The notes under the pieces are model-generated. The model ran no database searches and was not told the origin of the DNA. It was given only the letters and a program-made list of their open reading frames with translations. Shown here piece after piece: positions 51,901 to 59,353 of a stretch of DNA of 64,000 nt. The stretch comes from Vulcanimicrobiota bacterium (GTDB lineage: Bacteria; Vulcanimicrobiota; Xenobia; Xenobiales; JADMJV01). The position numbers and the translations under genes were made by a program. How positions within the stretch are numbered: the stretch's first letter is position 1; each line of letters opens with the position of its first letter. The stretch lies in assembly GCA_019637395.1 (NCBI GenBank), contig JAHBVR010000026.1:1-64000 (forward strand), given 5' to 3'.

Positions 51901-52354
51901 GGCCCAGGCGCAGATAGACCTGAGCGCAGCCGTAGCCGGCTTCGATGGCTTCCGGATCGGTGCGCAGAGCTGAAGTGAAGATTTGCAGGGCCTGGGCGTA
52001 GCGGCCGAAGGCGGCATAGGTCTTGCCCAGGTTGATTTGCAAATCAATATTGGCCGGTTCGTTGGAGATCTGTTGTTTCTGACTTTGGATGGCGGCATCG
52101 ATGATGGCTCCGAATTCCGGACTGTCGAGTTGGCGCAGCAGGACGGGTTCCAATTCGACCGCCTGCTCCCAGTCTTCGATGGCCCCGGCCACATCTTTCA
52201 GGCGGGCGCGCACGAAACCGCGCCGGAACAGGCCCTGAGGGTGGCGGGGGTATTGATTGAGCAACTGTTCCAGGCTTTCTTGGGCTTTTTTTGTATCTCC
52301 AACCGCCAAGCTGCTATGCGCCTGTTGAAGTAGCGCCTCGAGTGCCTCTGCCAT
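48965..52354 (-). CDS. Large TPR-repeat protein with Pro-rich linker
   Basis: A 1129-residue cytoplasmic scaffold-like protein. Residues ~1-600 are ~15 tetratricopeptide repeats ('AIEDWEQAVELEPVL', 'ALQIFTSALRTDPEAIEAGYGCAQVYLRLGQ', 'ATRYFERASTLDPNHWQSHMELGQ' and so on). Residues ~690-1000 are low-complexity Pro/Glu/Ala-rich segments containing repeated 'LDDL.PP..L' and 'PPP(P)xxEPE' blocks. The end (~1010-1129) has one more helical-repeat block ('AYAHTGSDSLAVLQYRKYVKIEPTSEGYRELG'). TPRs mediate protein contacts; no enzyme domain is present. ATG 52354 with GAAGG upstream starts the first repeat; the frame runs further upstream but without coding character. It is divergent from the symporter gene. 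Confidence 0.85.
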   Translation of the reverse strand: MAEALEALLQQAHSSLAVGDTKKAQESLEQLLNQYPRHPQGLFRRGFVRARLKDVAGAIEDWEQAVELEPVLLRQLDSPEFGAIIDAAIQSQKQQISNEPANIDLQINLGKTYAAFGRYAQALQIFTSALRTDPEAIEAGYGCAQVYLRLGQGDQALQVLQRLAEQNPDNVDLCFRLGRHYTQMNSVVQATRYFERASTLDPNHWQSHMELGQIFMRQGRHEQAMARFQRTLQVKPDCAPALVGLAECCKELYRFEAAISYYQQAVAVDPRDYKALCQMGSLCIQLGGLDLGIETLQQALDLNANDVEIHSSLAKAYQQKGDLPTAARYFAKTVEFNPKDYFAAYNLGLIYRSQGQIQQAAEAFGTAAQLRPNDSQYQYQSSRALLELGQVDQALDAAKKAVALNPHSKESQLLYGRCCLEAGRNEDAADAFRQAVQIDAQNVEAHYQLAVALLNLGQTDEARNSFQTVLRLSPQHAPSQLGLGHVARKTGQWQTAADHYRQAIQIDLTLRPAIQELTKLYLERNQKDSINEFIRQICVSRKGDHRVPADFLKDWIEALEANQQHALAEEALDFVLNVYPTSPQAKENHRGFHLRSARHFLDKASPDKARAHIDQLRKLHPSDPALAGLQQALVQPPPPAEEKFDSLDDPLWAPLDMKPKPGLSAPPPLGDLDDLNPPSGLAPPPLFDLDEDVSPPASVSTLLPPPLDDLLDTDVPLQDSWQSTVISRLALEDMSAGLNPGENLANLGQHYLGLALQLEKAGWFKQAALFLTDARNFRPDDLAIAGHQLRVLTLWADRLEGEGDEAGAAQLRSWLEPLRKVAPPEMEPLEEPPVAPDPEPSLEEPPEMAPPLVESQSPEPVFVPEPAPVFEEEPVAPPVLAQPPLAEPAAPPPVVRPVGLAAPLAAPPPPPMTEPEPAAVVEEPAPPSVETAAPPAPPPPPVTEPEEVAPATPEPVEASQGADTQSQIVEWMMSFQEAPPPEVEEPPPPAVEEEHAPYKSAEFEEVVLSGEESNEELVGLLRRYPDDERIRQAILRSFADDVPGLLKVFRELSLEAPDEPYHVLNLARAYAHTGSDSLAVLQYRKYVKIEPTSEGYRELGATYERMGKGELASQAVRRAQQLAEQESED

Positions 52355-52414
52355 CGCGGCAGCCTTCTGTATGACCTGGAGGGGTTCCTTGGTAGTCACG
52401 AGAACAGCGCAGCC

Positions 52415-53911
52415 ATGCACAGCCCCCCACCTTCCGCTCCCACCGCCCCCCCCCGAACCCCCGTGCCCGGCTGGCTCTGGGGGCTGGTTTTCGTCACCGC
52501 GCTGGCCGTGGCCGGTCTCTGGCAGTTGACCCTTTTGCGCTACATTCTGGCGGCCGAACTGCTGGTGGTGGGTTTCTTCCGCCGCTCCACCGCCAACTGG
52601 ATCGTCATCATGATGATCATCGGTATCTTTGTCGGCCTTGATTTCAAGACCTGGGGCCCGGAACATAACGTGGATGTGGGCTGGCTGCAGTTGCTCAGCA
52701 AAGTCTTCATCCGCCTGGTCAAGACGATTGTGGCTCCCTTGCTCTTCTCGACGCTGGTGATCGGCATCAGCAGCCACGCCGACATCAAGACGGTGGGCCG
52801 GCTGGGAGTCAAGTCCCTGATTTATTTCGAGACGGTCACGACCGTGGCCCTGTTCCTGGGGTTGGCCGCTATCAACTACAGTGAGGCGGGCGTGGGCATG
52901 ACCCCCAGCGGAACTTCGGCCGCCAATCAAATTGCGGCGGCCCACCATACGCCCATCGAGATCTTACTGCATACTTTTCCGGAGAACTTCGCCAAGTCGG
53001 TGGCCGAAGGAGATGTGCTCCAGGTGGTGGTTTTCTCCATCCTCTTCGGCGTGGCCCTGGCGCTGGTTCAAGAAGAGCGGCGTAAGCCACTGCTGGCCGT
53101 GATCGAATCCCTGGCCGAGACCATGTTCAAGTTCACCAGCCTGGTCATGGCGCTGGCTCCGCTGGCGGTCGGTTCGGCCATGGCCTACACGGTCGCGCAG
53201 TTGGGGGTGGACGCGCTGCAAAACCTGGTCAAACTGGTGGGCACGCTTTTTGTGGCCCTGCTTGTCTTTGTTGTCTGCGTGCTCATTCCCATCATCCTGA
53301 TTACGCGCATTCCCTTCCTCCCTTTTGTGCGGGCCGTCAGCGAACCGGTTTCCATCGCTTTTGCCACCAGCACCAGCGAAGCGGCCCTGCCGCGCGCCAT
53401 GGAACGCCTGGAATGGCTGGGCGTGCCCCGCCACGTCGTCTCCTTCGTGATGCCGCTGGGCTACAGTTTTAATTTGGACGGCACCACCCTGTACCTGGCG
53501 CTGGCCTCGGTCTTCGTGGCCCAGGCCAACGGAGTGGAGATGTCTTTCGGTACCCAGCTGGCTATGATGGCTTCTTTGATGCTCTCCAGCAAAGGCGTGG
53601 CCGGGGTGCCGCGCGCCTCGCTGGTGATCTTGTTGGGCACGGTAGCCTCCTTTGGCCTGCAGGACTGGCCGGTGTTGGCCATCCTCGGTATCGACGGCAT
53701 CATGGATATGGCCCGCACCGGCGTCAACGTGGGCGGCAACTGTCTGGCCTCGGCGGTGGTGGCCCGCTGGGAAGGCAACTTTGTGCCCAACTACGACCAT
53801 CCGTTTTACGAAGGTTGCCGCCCGCCCGGCTGGACGCCCACCATCCACCCCGCCCAGCCCCACATTCTGCCTCCCGCGCCGCCCGCCGAGCTGATCCCTG
53901 ACAAAGAATGA
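52415..53911 (+). CDS. Dicarboxylate/glutamate:cation symporter (DAACS family)
   Basis: A 498-residue transporter related to GltP/DctA/Gltph. Membrane region from ~25 onwards. Signatures include 'LLSKVFIRLVKTIVAPLLFSTLVIGIS' (TM3), 'AFATSTSEAALPRAMERLEWLGVP' (serine-rich hairpin HP1 region), 'VMPLGYSFNLDGTTLYLALASVF' (TM7, N-x-D-G-T/NMDGT-like) and 'SSKGVAGVPRASLVIL' with 'GIDGIMDMARTGVNVGGNCLA' (HP2/TM8, D and R-T-x-x-N-V). These determine aspartate/glutamate or C4-dicarboxylate binding with Na+ or H+. It is ~60 residues longer than GltP, mostly at both ends. Its TGA overlaps the mqnD ATG. Confidence 0.9.
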   Translation: MHSPPPSAPTAPPRTPVPGWLWGLVFVTALAVAGLWQLTLLRYILAAELLVVGFFRRSTANWIVIMMIIGIFVGLDFKTWGPEHNVDVGWLQLLSKVFIRLVKTIVAPLLFSTLVIGISSHADIKTVGRLGVKSLIYFETVTTVALFLGLAAINYSEAGVGMTPSGTSAANQIAAAHHTPIEILLHTFPENFAKSVAEGDVLQVVVFSILFGVALALVQEERRKPLLAVIESLAETMFKFTSLVMALAPLAVGSAMAYTVAQLGVDALQNLVKLVGTLFVALLVFVVCVLIPIILITRIPFLPFVRAVSEPVSIAFATSTSEAALPRAMERLEWLGVPRHVVSFVMPLGYSFNLDGTTLYLALASVFVAQANGVEMSFGTQLAMMASLMLSSKGVAGVPRASLVILLGTVASFGLQDWPVLAILGIDGIMDMARTGVNVGGNCLASAVVARWEGNFVPNYDHPFYEGCRPPGWTPTIHPAQPHILPPAPPAELIPDKE

Positions 53912-54705
53912 GACTTGGCTATTCTTTCTGCCCGAACGACACCTTCATCTTCCACGCCCTGACCCACGGCCTGGTGCCCGGCCACCAGGTCGAAGAGGTA
54001 TTGGCCGACGTGGAGACTCTTAATCAATGGGCTAAAGAGGGTCGTCTGGAACTGACCAAGGTCAGCTATCATGCCCTTTTCCATGTGCTCGACCGCTACC
54101 TGGCTCTGCGCAGCGGCGGCGCCCTGGGCCGCGGGGTCGGTCCCCTGCTGGTGGCCAAACCCGGCGCGCTCCTGAATGAGGTGGCTACCCCCGGCGAGTG
54201 GACCACCGCCCACCTGCTCTTGAAGCTGGCCCAACCCCGGCAGGCCACCGTGTGCATGCGCTACGACCTGATCATTCCGGCCATTCTCAGCGGCGAAGTG
54301 GATGGGGGAGTGCTCATCCACGAGTCGCGCTTCGCCTACCAGGACTATGGGCTGGAGGCCCGCCTCGACCTGGGTGAGTGGTGGGAAGGGGAGAGCGGGC
54401 TGCCCTTGCCGCTGGGAGCGATCCTGGCCCGCCGTGACCTGGGAGCGGAGCGACTCCAGGCCCTGGATGCCGCCGTCAGAACCTCGCTGGAGAAGGCCTG
54501 GCAAGATCCGGAGCAGAGCAAGGCCTACATCCGCCAGCACGCTCACGAACTCTCGGAAGAAGTGGTTGAGCGGCACATCCGCACCTACGTCAATGAATTC
54601 TCTCGAGACGTGGGTCGCGAAGGCGAAGCAGCCGTGCGCGAACTTCACCGCCGGGCGGTGGCCGCCGGCCTTACTCCCGACTCGGATTTGCCCCTGTTCG
54701 TCTGA
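53908..54705 (+). CDS. mqnD: 1,4-dihydroxy-6-naphthoate synthase (MqnD)
   Basis: A 265-residue enzyme of the futalosine pathway that converts cyclic dehypoxanthinyl futalosine to 1,4-dihydroxy-6-naphthoate for menaquinone. The opening 'LGYSFCPNDTFIFHALTHG' is diagnostic, followed by 'DVETLNQWAKEGRLELTKVSYHAL' and 'GRGVGPLLVAKPG', and the catalytic His-type region 'VDGGVLIHESRFAYQDYGL'. It has the periplasmic-binding-like fold and usual length. Other mqn genes are not in the window. It is coupled to the symporter gene by ATGA overlap. It overlaps the convergent pseudokinase gene by 35 bases. Confidence 0.92.
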   Translation: MRLGYSFCPNDTFIFHALTHGLVPGHQVEEVLADVETLNQWAKEGRLELTKVSYHALFHVLDRYLALRSGGALGRGVGPLLVAKPGALLNEVATPGEWTTAHLLLKLAQPRQATVCMRYDLIIPAILSGEVDGGVLIHESRFAYQDYGLEARLDLGEWWEGESGLPLPLGAILARRDLGAERLQALDAAVRTSLEKAWQDPEQSKAYIRQHAHELSEEVVERHIRTYVNEFSRDVGREGEAAVRELHRRAVAAGLTPDSDLPLFV

Positions 54706-56839
54706 GTCGCAACCGGCTCTGCGTCCAATGTTTGGGCAGCAACAGCAGCCAACCCTGACGTTGCGAAATGGAAAGCTCGTCCACCGGCAGTCGGGCATGC
54801 AGCAGCGGATCGAAGCGGGCGTCCAGCCGTTGATCCGGGAAGCGGGACAAGAGCGAGCCCAATTGCTCCAGGTCGGGTTTCACCAGTCCCCATTCCAGCC
54901 AGCACTGCAACAGCCAGTGCAGACGCGCATGTTCTTGGGCGAAGGCTCGCTGGCTGATCTCCAAGGCCTTTTCCCAATCCGCCGAAAGCAAGGGAAACCA
55001 GCGGCTGCGGCAGGCCAGCTCCCAGAATTTCGCCGGCGGCGTGGCCCAGCCGGCGGCGCGCCGGAAGCACTCCTCGGCTGTCTTGGAAGGGTCCAGGCCC
55101 CCATCCTGAAGATTCAGGAAGGCCGAAGTAAACCGATCGAGCTTGTCGTCCTGACCACCTTCCTTCCAGCACACCAGAGCCCGCCGGTAAAGGCGGGTGG
55201 GCTGGCTGTCCAGAGACTCGGGCGCCAGCGCGAAGTCCTCGATGGCCGCCTCTATCGCCGCCTTCAGCTGTAAGCGTAGCTCCGCCAACTGCTCGTCCTC
55301 GAGCAAGGCCCGCCGGTCCGCGTCCAATCGCAGCGGCCCCCACACGACCACCCGGCCCGACTCCAGCACCAGGTGCTCCAGCGGAAAACTCATGCCGTCC
55401 ACCACCGCCAGCCATAGAGGCGCTTCCAGCAGGTCGACCCGTAGGGAGAAGCCTTCCGTGGGAAAGGGGCGATTGGCCACCACGGTGGATTGCCACCTGC
55501 CCTGCCAGCAAATCGGCAGAGGAGTAAACAGAAAGCGCCGCCGCACTTGATCCCAGGCCGGTTCCGGGCAGTCCTCCAGACGAACCTGTAACTGGGTGAC
55601 CAACGCCCGCCCCAACCGCTCCTTTTGCACCTGATCGGTGCGCAGTTTCCAACCGGCGCTGGCCACTTCCACCCACCCGCCGTGTTGGGTTAAAGCCGAG
55701 GCCAGTCCGCGAGCCAGGTAGCCGCTGCCGCCCTGATGGCTGCCGTAGGCGGACAGCCAGAAGTTCCGCAACTGCTCCTGGTTCAGGCGCACTCCCTGGT
55801 AGTTTAAGGTCAGGCGCCGTTTCTGCCATTCCAGAGATAGCTTTTCAGCTCCCAGAGCGGCTCCGGCCGCGCACAAGGAAACCAGCCACTCCCAGGGTTC
55901 CGGAAAGCGAAAGTGGCTCAACTTCTCCAGAGCCTGAGCTGGATCGAGCGTGAATACTTCGTTTTCCGTGACGGTCTGGCCCTCGGCCCGCAGCTCGGCC
56001 AATACCTCCTGAATTTCCGGGCCGCTGGCGCTGACAACGCCTCCCTCCAGGTAGCCCAGAACCTCGGCCGCCTGGCTCAGCCGTTTCTGAGGATCGCGCT
56101 CCAGCAGGCGAAGCAACAGTTCCTCGAAAGGCGGTGAAAGATGTTCGAGGGAGGGCAGCTCCTCCTGAATGATCTTGAAGATCACCTGGATAGAGTTGTC
56201 TGCCTCGAACAAGGGCCGGCCACTGAGCAGCTCAAAAGCGAGGCTTCCCAGCGTGAAGTAGTTGGTGGCCGGAGAGAGCGGTCCGCCCAGAATCTGTTCC
56301 GGGGCCATAAACCGGGGAGAGGGTAGATCGTAAGAACCCACGTGAACCACCTGGGCTTGCAGTTTCGCAAAGGCGAAATCGCTGAGGCGGACACGATCTT
56401 CTTGTACCCAAATACAGTCCGGCCCGAGCTGCTGGTGCACAACACCGCTTTGATGGGCATAGGCCAGGGCCGCCGTGATTTGGCGCAACCAGGGAAGCAC
56501 GCGCTCCGGCTCCAAAGCGGGCCCCATCAGGTCGCGCAGCGGTTGGCCGAGGTCCCCGGGGCGGACATACCAGAACCATTCCCCCTGTTCGGCATAACTC
56601 AGCAAGGGAACGATGCCGGGATGCTGCAATCGGGAGTAGAGGGCGGCTTCGCGCAACAGGCGGGTGCGCGCTTCGGGCTCCAACGGTCTCCATTCCGGCC
56701 AGACCGTGGCCACTACCTGTTGCTGGTGACTATCTTCAGCCAGCCAGGTAGACCACCCGTTATTCTCCTCTTCGAGCAGGCGCAGCAAGGTCAGGCGCGC
56801 GCCCAGGATGGTCTGAAAAACCCGCCAGCGGTCGGGCAC
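54671..56839 (-). CDS. Pseudokinase fused to a GHKL-like domain (paralog D)
   Basis: A 722-residue soluble protein. Residues 1-265 follow the Ser/Thr kinase fold: 'LLREAALYSRLQHPGIVPLL' with αC Glu64, 'AALAYAHQSGVVHQQLGPDCIWV' for the catalytic loop, DFA (154-156) for DFG, APE (179-181), and 'RDPQKRLSQAAEVLGYL'. The VAIK Lys is replaced (Val46), the catalytic Asp by Gln137 and the metal-binding Asn by Cys142, so it is probably inactive. Residues ~275-550 are the fourth copy of the GHKL-like family: 'LAELRAEGQTVTENEVFTLDP', AQALEKL, 'WLVSLCAAGAALGAEKLSL', and 'VDGMSFPLEH' late. The last ~170 residues are helical repeats. GTG start. It is last of an operon with a zinc-ribbon protein, an ACAD-like enzyme and a cupin (57-base gap). 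Confidence 0.75.
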   Translation of the reverse strand: MPDRWRVFQTILGARLTLLRLLEEENNGWSTWLAEDSHQQQVVATVWPEWRPLEPEARTRLLREAALYSRLQHPGIVPLLSYAEQGEWFWYVRPGDLGQPLRDLMGPALEPERVLPWLRQITAALAYAHQSGVVHQQLGPDCIWVQEDRVRLSDFAFAKLQAQVVHVGSYDLPSPRFMAPEQILGGPLSPATNYFTLGSLAFELLSGRPLFEADNSIQVIFKIIQEELPSLEHLSPPFEELLLRLLERDPQKRLSQAAEVLGYLEGGVVSASGPEIQEVLAELRAEGQTVTENEVFTLDPAQALEKLSHFRFPEPWEWLVSLCAAGAALGAEKLSLEWQKRRLTLNYQGVRLNQEQLRNFWLSAYGSHQGGSGYLARGLASALTQHGGWVEVASAGWKLRTDQVQKERLGRALVTQLQVRLEDCPEPAWDQVRRRFLFTPLPICWQGRWQSTVVANRPFPTEGFSLRVDLLEAPLWLAVVDGMSFPLEHLVLESGRVVVWGPLRLDADRRALLEDEQLAELRLQLKAAIEAAIEDFALAPESLDSQPTRLYRRALVCWKEGGQDDKLDRFTSAFLNLQDGGLDPSKTAEECFRRAAGWATPPAKFWELACRSRWFPLLSADWEKALEISQRAFAQEHARLHWLLQCWLEWGLVKPDLEQLGSLLSRFPDQRLDARFDPLLHARLPVDELSISQRQGWLLLLPKHWTQSRLRLRRTGANPSRE

Positions 56840-56896
56840 CTCTCTCGCGGGAGGTTCCGGCTCCCTGGCTCGGCGGAAAAATCCGAACAGAGGAGT

Positions 56897-57247
56897 TCAG
56901 TCCTCGTAAGGCGCGCGGGCTACGAAATACTTGGTCATTTTCTTGGTAATGTGCCAGATGGTGGTGCAGCCCTGAGGAAAATGGGCCGTATCTCCCGGGC
57001 GCATTTCGAAGGTACGCTCCCCTTCGGTCACGCTCAACTCGCCCTCCACCAGATAGACGAACTCGTCATAACCAAAGTAAAACTCGTAGCGCCCCACATC
57101 GCACGACCAGAAACCGGCGCTGGCCCCTTCGTCGGCGCTCTCGGCCGTGAACAGGCAACGCGCGTCGGGCACTCCCTCGAGAATCTCTTCCTCGGGCAGC
57201 GGCATGGAGGGTAACCGGGCGGGGCGGGCCGCTTTGGAGGCTGCCAC
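56897..57247 (-). CDS. Cupin-fold protein (DUF861-like)
   Basis: A 116-residue single cupin domain of the DUF861/ureidoglycine-aminohydrolase-like kind. The strand sequence 'GFWSCDVGRYEFYFGYDEFVYLVEGELSVTEGERTFEMRPGDTAHFPQGCTTIWHI' is split here across six strands; it contains the E-F-x-Y-x-(L/V)-E-G motif and the G-D-x-x-x-F-P-x-G turn. Metal ligands are reduced as usual for DUF861. The function may be binding of a small carboxylated or aromatic compound. GTG 57247 overlaps the TAG stop of the ACAD-like gene (TAGTG), so the two are coupled. The longer upstream frame is discarded. Confidence 0.75.
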   Translation of the reverse strand: MAASKAARPARLPSMPLPEEEILEGVPDARCLFTAESADEGASAGFWSCDVGRYEFYFGYDEFVYLVEGELSVTEGERTFEMRPGDTAHFPQGCTTIWHITKKMTKYFVARAPYED

Positions 57248-58452
57248 TAACCGAGCGCCGCTTCGAAAAGACCGGTGAACGGCTCTTCGCCCAACATGGC
57301 TTCTCCGGCCGACCTCTCCAGTCGAGCCGAAATGGTCGGATGCATCGGTCCGAAACAGATCTGCTCGCTGAGTGCGTAAAGGGGATGGTTGACCGACATG
57401 GAGCGAGTGCCGATCAGACTGCGCGCTCCCGCCACGATTTCGGCGGCGGCGGCAGTGCCCGCCCATTTAATGCAAGAACCGCAGTCCATCAGTTCGCTGG
57501 CCACTCGATCCAATCGCTCGGCTTCGGCTTCTTCCCGTACCAACCGGCAGTAGAGTTCGGCGCACACTCCAAAGCTGCGGGCCATGGCCAGATTGGAACG
57601 TAATTTCAGGGCCAGACGCCCGCATTCCAACTGGAAGCCGTCCAGGTCGGCCAGCATTTCCTCGTCCTCGGTGTGCACGGAACGTCCGAAGCGGCGGACT
57701 TCCTCCAGGGCCCGGCTGGCTCCACCCAGGTAGACGGCGCTGCACAGCGCCTCGAACCAGGCGGTGGCGTAAAAGGAAACGTGGTCGGTCAGGTCATCAT
57801 GTAAGGAGAGCACGTTGCGTTGTTTGATGATCAGATCGTTGAAATCGACCGGGCGTGTGTCGGAAGGGGCCATGGCGCCGGCGAAGAGCGAAGGGCCGAT
57901 GACCAGCTCGGGCCGATCCTTGATACTGGTGTAAAACATCCCCTGGTGCTCCCCGATCTGGCCCGAGAAGAGCAGCAGGTCGGCCTCGGAAGCCATGGAC
58001 TGAAAGCCCTTGCGGCCCCGACACAAATAAGTGCCGTCGGAGCGCTGGTTGACGATGACATTGCGGAAGGGATCGTTCTTATTCTTGATGTTCTCGCCGA
58101 AGCTGGAGATGGCCAGCAGCGACCGGTATTTGCGAATGGTGTCCACCAGAATCTGGCGGCGTCTTTCGAAATCGGGCGCGTTGGGCACGGGCAGGGTGGC
58201 CAGCGCTGACAGGTTGTACTGGTGCATGGTCAGGCCGATGGCCAGCGGTACCGAGGCCCGCCCCAACAAGAACAGGGCTTCATAGGAACGCACATAGAGT
58301 TCGCCCGCCTCCGTCTGCAGTTCGCAGGGCAGGTAGGGGATGCGGCTGGCCCGGACTCCGTCAAAGAAAACGCGCGAGCGCGTTTCGGCGGGCGCGGCCT
58401 GGGTGGCTTCGGCGATCTCGTGGGCCTGGCGGCGAATCTCCTCGGCACTCAT
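57247..58452 (-). CDS. Acyl-CoA dehydrogenase-like flavoprotein
   Basis: A 401-residue ACAD-fold protein. The central strand region 'SDGTYLCRGRKGFQSMASEADLLLFSGQIGEHQG' (read as adjoining segments) resembles the ACAD 'G-x-x-x-x-G-x-K-x-x-x-x-x-x-x-A-D' block. 'SFYATAWFEALCSAVYLGGASRALEEVRRFG' matches the start of the C-terminal helical domain, and 'GGSR/GTRSMSVNHPLYALSEQICFGPMHPTISARLE' the C-terminal substrate region. The usual FAD-binding 'TEP.aGSD' segment is poorly conserved (ISSFGENIKNKND), so catalysis is uncertain; DszC/monooxygenase-type relatives are alternative. ATG 58452 overlaps the upstream stop (ATGA). Confidence 0.72.
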   Translation of the reverse strand: MSAEEIRRQAHEIAEATQAAPAETRSRVFFDGVRASRIPYLPCELQTEAGELYVRSYEALFLLGRASVPLAIGLTMHQYNLSALATLPVPNAPDFERRRQILVDTIRKYRSLLAISSFGENIKNKNDPFRNVIVNQRSDGTYLCRGRKGFQSMASEADLLLFSGQIGEHQGMFYTSIKDRPELVIGPSLFAGAMAPSDTRPVDFNDLIIKQRNVLSLHDDLTDHVSFYATAWFEALCSAVYLGGASRALEEVRRFGRSVHTEDEEMLADLDGFQLECGRLALKLRSNLAMARSFGVCAELYCRLVREEAEAERLDRVASELMDCGSCIKWAGTAAAAEIVAGARSLIGTRSMSVNHPLYALSEQICFGPMHPTISARLERSAGEAMLGEEPFTGLFEAALG

Positions 58453-59291
58453 TCCGAAGTTTCTTCCTCTTCCGCCTCCTCGGCCTGAGGCAACAACTGC
58501 GGAACCACCGCCGCGGCCGCGAAAACCTGCTGCCAGCCCTGGTGCAGCTCGCGGGTCGAGCGATTTTCCTGAACCGCGTGCAACCGGTTGATGCCTTCGA
58601 CGGCTCCATTGATCACGTCCAGCAAGCGCTGGTGCGGGGGACTGTCTTCGGCCGCCTGCTCGGCCAGCGCCTGCGCTTCCAGCAGGCTGAATTCGAGCGC
58701 CTGCAGCGATTGCAGCAGCGGCTCCAGCCCGGCTTTGCCTTCCAGGATATTGGCGTAGGCCTCGTAGACGGCCAGGAACTCCTCGCCCACCATGGCCCGG
58801 CTGTAGTCTTCCTCCAGCTGGCTGGCGTCCGGTATGAGCCGGTCCAACTGGCAGGTCGGACAGAGATTTTCCGGACCGGCGCCACCGCAGCGTGGACACA
58901 GGGGCACGGAGGAAGAGCCGAGAGCGGCCAGCTGATCGCAAGTTTCCAGAAACTCGCTGACGGCCCGTTCAAAAATCTCGCGAGCTTCCGGAGAATTTTC
59001 CTGAAGGATGTGCTCCAGACTGGTGTCGAGCGCCTGACAGGCGCCCAGATTGCGCTCGATCAGGGCGGCTACTTCGGGGCTGAGGTGATTGCGCCGATCC
59101 TCAAAGGCTGCCTGCCGGTCACGCCAGGCCTCCTGAATGCGCTGGCGCATGCGCCACAGCGGATCCTCCAGCTCGCCGGCCTCGGAGCGGAGCAACTGCA
59201 CCAGTCCCTCGAGGCGATTGGGATCGGGCCCTTCGGACTCTCCTCCCAGAGAACTGATCAGACTGTCGAGATAGTTTCCGGCCAAGCTCAC
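58449..59291 (-). CDS. Zinc-ribbon helical protein, unknown function
   Basis: A 280-residue protein, mainly helical, with one zinc ribbon in the middle (LCPRCGGAGPENLCPTCQ, two CPxC knuckles, about residues 138-154). Acidic tail (EEAEEEETSE). Helices before it ('ALIERNLGACQALDTSLEHILQ') and after it could form a bundle. No family is recognised. It is the first gene of the operon that continues into the ACAD-like protein (4-base overlap), cupin and pseudokinase-GHKL-like fusion. It starts at 59291, just after the terminator of the KAGKHG-repeat gene. Confidence 0.6.
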   Translation of the reverse strand: MSLAGNYLDSLISSLGGESEGPDPNRLEGLVQLLRSEAGELEDPLWRMRQRIQEAWRDRQAAFEDRRNHLSPEVAALIERNLGACQALDTSLEHILQENSPEAREIFERAVSEFLETCDQLAALGSSSVPLCPRCGGAGPENLCPTCQLDRLIPDASQLEEDYSRAMVGEEFLAVYEAYANILEGKAGLEPLLQSLQALEFSLLEAQALAEQAAEDSPPHQRLLDVINGAVEGINRLHAVQENRSTRELHQGWQQVFAAAAVVPQLLPQAEEAEEEETSE

Positions 59292-59303
59292 CTCTCAAAA
59301 TGG

Positions 59304-59327
59304 AAAAAAGCCCGACGCTGCGGGCTT
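59304..59327 (-). terminator. Intrinsic terminator after the KAGKHG-repeat gene
   Basis: On the minus strand AAGCCCG pairs with CGGGCTT around a 6-base loop (plus-strand arms 59308-59314 and 59321-59327) and is followed by a T6 run. It ends transcription of the gene at 59354-59863 and protects the start of the next operon. The A-rich/T-rich flanks make it possibly bidirectional. Confidence 0.85.
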
Positions 59328-59353
59328 TTCTAGACCTTGTCGGGTCGGCTTGC

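Noticed and set aside
50495-51973. 492-codon plus-strand frame opposite the TPR gene
   Set aside because: Its periodicity mirrors the TPR repeats on the other strand; no independent start signal.
52355-52948. Upstream extension of the TPR frame
   Set aside because: It is antisense to the symporter's first helices and has no TPR pattern; ATG 52354 has a Shine-Dalgarno.
58453-58941. Upstream extension of the ACAD-like frame
   Set aside because: It overlaps the zinc-ribbon gene in another frame and reads as a Gly/Arg-rich shadow.
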